Positions 6,537 to 8,764 of a stretch of DNA of 8,764 nucleotides are shown piece by piece (within the stretch, counting starts at the first letter, position 1; each line of letters starts with the position of its first letter). The stretch comes from M3007 sp964646615. Its GTDB lineage: Bacteria > Bacteroidota > Bacteroidia > Chitinophagales > Saprospiraceae. The notes beneath the pieces were generated by a model. That model worked only from the letters and a program-made list of their open reading frames with translations, did not search any database and was not told where the DNA came from. A program made the translations under genes and the position numbers. Location: assembly GCA_964646615.1 (NCBI GenBank), contig CAZYEV010000068.1, positions 1 through 8,764 on the forward strand, read 5' to 3'.

Positions 6537-6572
6537 CAGAACAAAAAATTGCCGGGCATCTTTGTCCATATT

Positions 6573-7646
6573 ATGCGTTATTGGCCAAATCGTCTGACGT
6601 GGTTGCAAATCCTCTTCTGGGGGGTATTCTGGGTGCTGGTGCCTATCGTGCTGCTGGGCAACTGGGAAAATCCCGAACGCATTATGGTACGCAGTGCGGT
6701 AGTGCTTACGGGCATTATCCTCGTCATTTGGCTAAATGTGGAGGTGCTGCTGCCTCGGCTGTATTTCGACAAGAAGCAGGCGCTGTACGTAGTCGTTGCC
6801 GTTGTGTTGTTAGTAGCCATTGTGCTGCTGGTGAGTTGGGAACATGCTCCGTGGGCCGAGCACTTTAAGCGTCCGCGCGGCAGCGGTCCGCCACCGGGAA
6901 TGAAGCCCAATGTGGCTTTCAGGTATCTGAGCATGGCCATGCCCTACTTCACGGCGCTTCTGGGCAGTGCGTTGTTTGAGGTGGCGCGTTATGCCAACCG
7001 CAAAGAGCGCGAAGCAGCCGAGCTGCGCGGCGAAAAGTTGGAAGCAGAGTTGAAATTTCTGCGCTCGCAGATCAATCCACACTTTCTGTTCAACGCCCTC
7101 AACAACATTTATGCCCTGACGGTAACCCGCTCGGAGCGCGCGCCCGAAATGCTGCTGAAGCTGTCGGGCATGCTTCGCTACATGCTCCACGATTGCAAGG
7201 CCGATCGCGTGCCGCTGGGCAAAGAACTCGAATACCTGCGTCATTTCATTGACTTGAACCGCCTTAAAGACAGCCGTGGTCTCAACGTGAAAGTGCAACT
7301 CGATGAGTCGCGCCCTCAGCTGCTCATAGCTCCGCTGCTGCTCGTGCCGTTCGTCGAAAATGCCTTCAAACACAGCAAAATAGAAGACCGAGATAAAGGC
7401 TGGATTGCTATAAGCCTCGCCACCGGCGATGACCATATTGTCTTTGAAGTCGAGAACAGCCTGCCTGACGGCGCCCACACCAAAGACGACGTCGGCGGCA
7501 TCGGCTTACACAATGTCCGCCGCCAATTAGAGCTGCTCTATCCCGACCGACATGTGCTCGATATCCGATCCGATAGCGACCGATTTCGCGTGCATCTCTA
7601 CCTTAACCTCAGCGCTCCAGCGCCCGCAAACCCGGCCCAGATATGA
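6573..7646 (+). CDS. LytS/YehU-type membrane sensor histidine kinase
   Basis: The protein has 357 residues from the ATG at 6573. A TTG at 6534 would add 13 residues and is less likely. Four membrane helices are predicted at about 10-29, 41-60, 70-88 and 118-139. The positive-inside pattern puts both termini in the cytoplasm and the 90-117 loop, which contains two His, Trp and a Gly/Pro-rich run, in the periplasm. A charged coiled-coil linker (141-162) leads to the His_kinase domain with His170 in NPHFLFN as phosphoacceptor, followed by the ATPase part with N-box Asn263 (PFVENAFKH) and G-box GGIGL at 308-312. This is the LytS class, which pairs with LytTR regulators. The stop overlaps the start of the regulator gene by ATGA, so the two are translationally coupled. 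The stimulus is unknown; the compact sensor has no recognised ligand domain. Confidence 0.93.
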   Translation: MRYWPNRLTWLQILFWGVFWVLVPIVLLGNWENPERIMVRSAVVLTGIILVIWLNVEVLLPRLYFDKKQALYVVVAVVLLVAIVLLVSWEHAPWAEHFKRPRGSGPPPGMKPNVAFRYLSMAMPYFTALLGSALFEVARYANRKEREAAELRGEKLEAELKFLRSQINPHFLFNALNNIYALTVTRSERAPEMLLKLSGMLRYMLHDCKADRVPLGKELEYLRHFIDLNRLKDSRGLNVKVQLDESRPQLLIAPLLLVPFVENAFKHSKIEDRDKGWIAISLATGDDHIVFEVENSLPDGAHTKDDVGGIGLHNVRRQLELLYPDRHVLDIRSDSDRFRVHLYLNLSAPAPANPAQI

Positions 7647-8368
7647 GTACTCCCATCCACTGCTTGATCGTGGACGACGAAGAGCTCGCCCGTACGCTGC
7701 TCCAGCATTATATCGAGCAAACGCCCAGCCTACACGTCGTGGGCAGCTGTGCCAATGCCATGGAAGCGCTGGCAGCGCTGCATCAGCAACCGGTAGATTT
7801 GCTGTTTTTAGACATTCAAATGCCCGATCTTATGGGCACAGACCTGCTCCGGGCGCTCGTCCACAAGCCCGCTGTTATTTTCACCACTGCCTACGAGCAA
7901 TATGCCGTTGAAGGCTACGAACTGGATGCTGCTGATTACCTGCTCAAACCCTTCTCTTACGAACGCTTTGCTCAGGCCGTAGCCAAAGCGGCCGCCCAAA
8001 TCAAAGCGCGCAGCCAAACACCACCATCCGCCGCCGAGGTTACTCAGGACACCAGCGCTCCCAAAGACTATCTCTTGGTCAAAGCAGAGCACCGCACCCG
8101 ACGCATACGCTTCGACGATATTCTCTACATCCAGGGAATGCGCGAATACGTCTCTTTTCACCTGACCGATGGGCGCCTGATGGCACTACTGTCGCTCAAA
8201 CACTTAGAAGAGGTGTTGCCGCCAGAACGCTTTCTGCGAATTCATAAGTCCTACATCGTTTCGCTGCAGCACATCGAAGCCGTGGACGAAGAGTACCTCT
8301 ATATCGGCGAGCAGAAAATTCCTATTGGGCCCAGCTATGCGGAGGTTATTCAGAAGCGCCTGCGCTAA
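7643..8368 (+). CDS. LytTR-family response regulator
   Basis: This 241-residue partner of the kinase has a receiver domain at 1-120. It carries the acidic pocket Asp11/Asp12/Glu13, phosphoacceptor Asp57 (LLFLDIQMPD), the Thr switch at 81-82 and Lys102 (LLKPF). A Pro/Ser/Thr-rich linker (about 123-140) leads to a LytTR DNA-binding domain at about 143-241. Its landmarks are VKAEHRTRRIRFDDILYI, EYVSFHLTDGR and FLRIHKSYIVSLQHI. LytTR domains insert beta-strand loops into the DNA and usually bind pairs of about 9-bp direct repeats. The length is normal for the family and all key residues are present. It starts at ATG 7643, overlapping the kinase stop. Its likely targets are the divergent region at 6285-6572 and possibly the region upstream of the gene at 8557, but this is inferred only from position. 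Confidence 0.95.
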   Translation: MSTPIHCLIVDDEELARTLLQHYIEQTPSLHVVGSCANAMEALAALHQQPVDLLFLDIQMPDLMGTDLLRALVHKPAVIFTTAYEQYAVEGYELDAADYLLKPFSYERFAQAVAKAAAQIKARSQTPPSAAEVTQDTSAPKDYLLVKAEHRTRRIRFDDILYIQGMREYVSFHLTDGRLMALLSLKHLEEVLPPERFLRIHKSYIVSLQHIEAVDEEYLYIGEQKIPIGPSYAEVIQKRLR

Positions 8369-8556
8369 GCCTTGTTGCCGCATCTATGCCGCAGCGCTAT
8401 AAGGGCTGTCGTTCGGGTATCGCTGGTACAAGGGCTGGGGGTGGCCGAAAGAAGAGCAATGAAACACCGGTCGCAATACGATGCGCTCTGGCGGAGCAAT
8501 GCGCAATACGGCTCGCTCGTTTTCATCGCCTTGCATGACCAATCTTGAATTCTGCC
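8369..8556. repeat. Intergenic region with several short direct repeats
   Basis: Between the regulator and the next gene lie AAGGGCTG at 8401-8408 and 8430-8437 (29 bp apart), GAGCAATG at 8454-8461 and 8494-8501 (40 bp apart), and CGCAATACG at 8472-8480 and 8502-8510 (30 bp apart). GCAAT alone occurs four times in 52 bp. Spacings close to whole helical turns would suit a regulator binding one face of the DNA. No clear terminator hairpin with a T-run follows the regulator stop. Chance is not excluded for repeats this short. Confidence 0.4.
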
Positions 8557-8764
8557 ATGGCCATACGATTACCTTTGTATACTCTGTTTCTACTTTTATG
8601 CCACCCCATCGCGCGGGGGCAGTATCAAGAAGCCTCAGTAGCCCCTGTTCTGGTAAGAATGCCTTACACAGAGGAAATGGGGAGGGGCTTTGAGGTCAGT
8701 TATCGGTACGCCTGGTCGGGGCGACAGTCGGTGGGTGCTACGTTTAGTTTTCAGCAAGTTCGTG
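8557..8764 (+). CDS. N-terminal part of an exported, probably outer-membrane protein (runs off the window)
   Basis: An open frame starts at ATG 8557 and continues to the last base, giving 69 complete codons. The first 22 residues (MAIRLPLYTLFLLLCHPIARG then Q) make a convincing signal peptide. The following sequence, including FEVSYRYAWSGRQ and VGATFSFQQVR, has the alternating aromatic and polar pattern and short turns of outer-membrane beta-strands. The family cannot be named from this fragment. The gene is in the same direction as the kinase and regulator, 188 bp after the regulator stop, and could be part of their operon or a regulated target. Confidence 0.65.
   Translation, partial: MAIRLPLYTLFLLLCHPIARGQYQEASVAPVLVRMPYTEEMGRGFEVSYRYAWSGRQSVGATFSFQQVR

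Larger units (their letters stand above)
6285..6572. promoter_or_regulatory. Divergent regulatory region between Spy-like gene and kinase
   Basis: This 288-bp region separates the two divergent transcription units. It contains GCCTC or GAGGC at 6318-6322 and 6353-6357 and a perfect 6-bp dyad, TGCCTC (6474-6479) with GAGGCA (6484-6489). A second dyad is GCCTC (6505-6509) with GAGGC (6511-6515). CCTCTTTTGA at 6462-6471 is repeated as CCTCTGTTGA at 6476-6485, 14 bp apart. Such clustering is suggestive of operator sites, possibly for the adjacent LytTR regulator. No protein-coding potential beyond antisense shadows was seen. Confidence 0.4.

Noticed and set aside
6810..7478. 222-codon minus-strand frame inside the kinase gene
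   Set aside because: Antisense shadow of a gene with all kinase motifs intact. No start context or domain supports it.
8570..8577. Exact TAnnTTTG match (TACCTTTG) with a TTG 22 bases upstream
   Set aside because: It lies inside the signal-peptide codons of the gene starting at 8557. Use of this promoter would remove that start, and no suitable in-frame start follows. Most likely a chance match, though it would matter if the 8557 start is wrong.
8481..8693. 70-codon plus-strand frame overlapping the start of the exported protein
   Set aside because: No signal peptide or domain, and it overlaps out of frame with the much better supported frame from 8557 that has a clear signal sequence.

Overview
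The window looks like chromosomal DNA of a member of the Bacteroidota. It carries a TonB-receptor-like outer-membrane protein that starts with a carboxypeptidase-regulatory domain, a LytS-type histidine kinase translationally coupled to a LytTR response regulator, starts without clear Shine-Dalgarno sequences, and several -7-like boxes close to the Bacteroidota consensus TAnnTTTG. I could not place it more precisely. No rRNA, tRNA or CRISPR array was seen.

Left part (1-2650): a relatively AT-rich accessory stretch. It opens with the last 37 codons of a DDE transposase (IS5/DDE_Tnp_4-like C-terminus). Next come a small predicted outer-membrane beta-barrel protein (344-913, +) and, convergent with it, a secreted choloylglycine-hydrolase/penicillin-V-acylase family enzyme (979-2034, -) with an intact set of Ntn-hydrolase residues. 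Upstream of the acylase lies an internally deleted transposase (2091-2597, -) inside what looks like a 546-bp element bounded by short imperfect inverted repeats. The acylase is thus bracketed by two transposase remnants and is visibly AT-richer than the genes to its right.

Right part (2650-8764): a GC-richer envelope and signalling block. On the minus strand a Spy/CpxP-like periplasmic protein (5793-6284) is followed by a 959-residue CarboxypepD_reg/plug/barrel outer-membrane protein (2749-5628), with a strong GC hairpin between them. Divergent from these, a four-helix membrane LytS-type kinase (6573-7646) overlaps a LytTR response regulator (7643-8368) by ATGA. The 288-bp divergent region holds repeated and palindromic CCTC/GAGG motifs that could be operators. 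The window ends inside a further exported, probably outer-membrane protein that starts at 8557.

Working model (inference): the kinase senses an envelope condition through a His/Pro-containing periplasmic loop and acts through the LytTR regulator. The divergent Spy-like protein and the Gly/Met-rich outer-membrane protein would be its targets or accessory components, similar in layout to Cpx-type feedback but with unrelated kinase and regulator classes.
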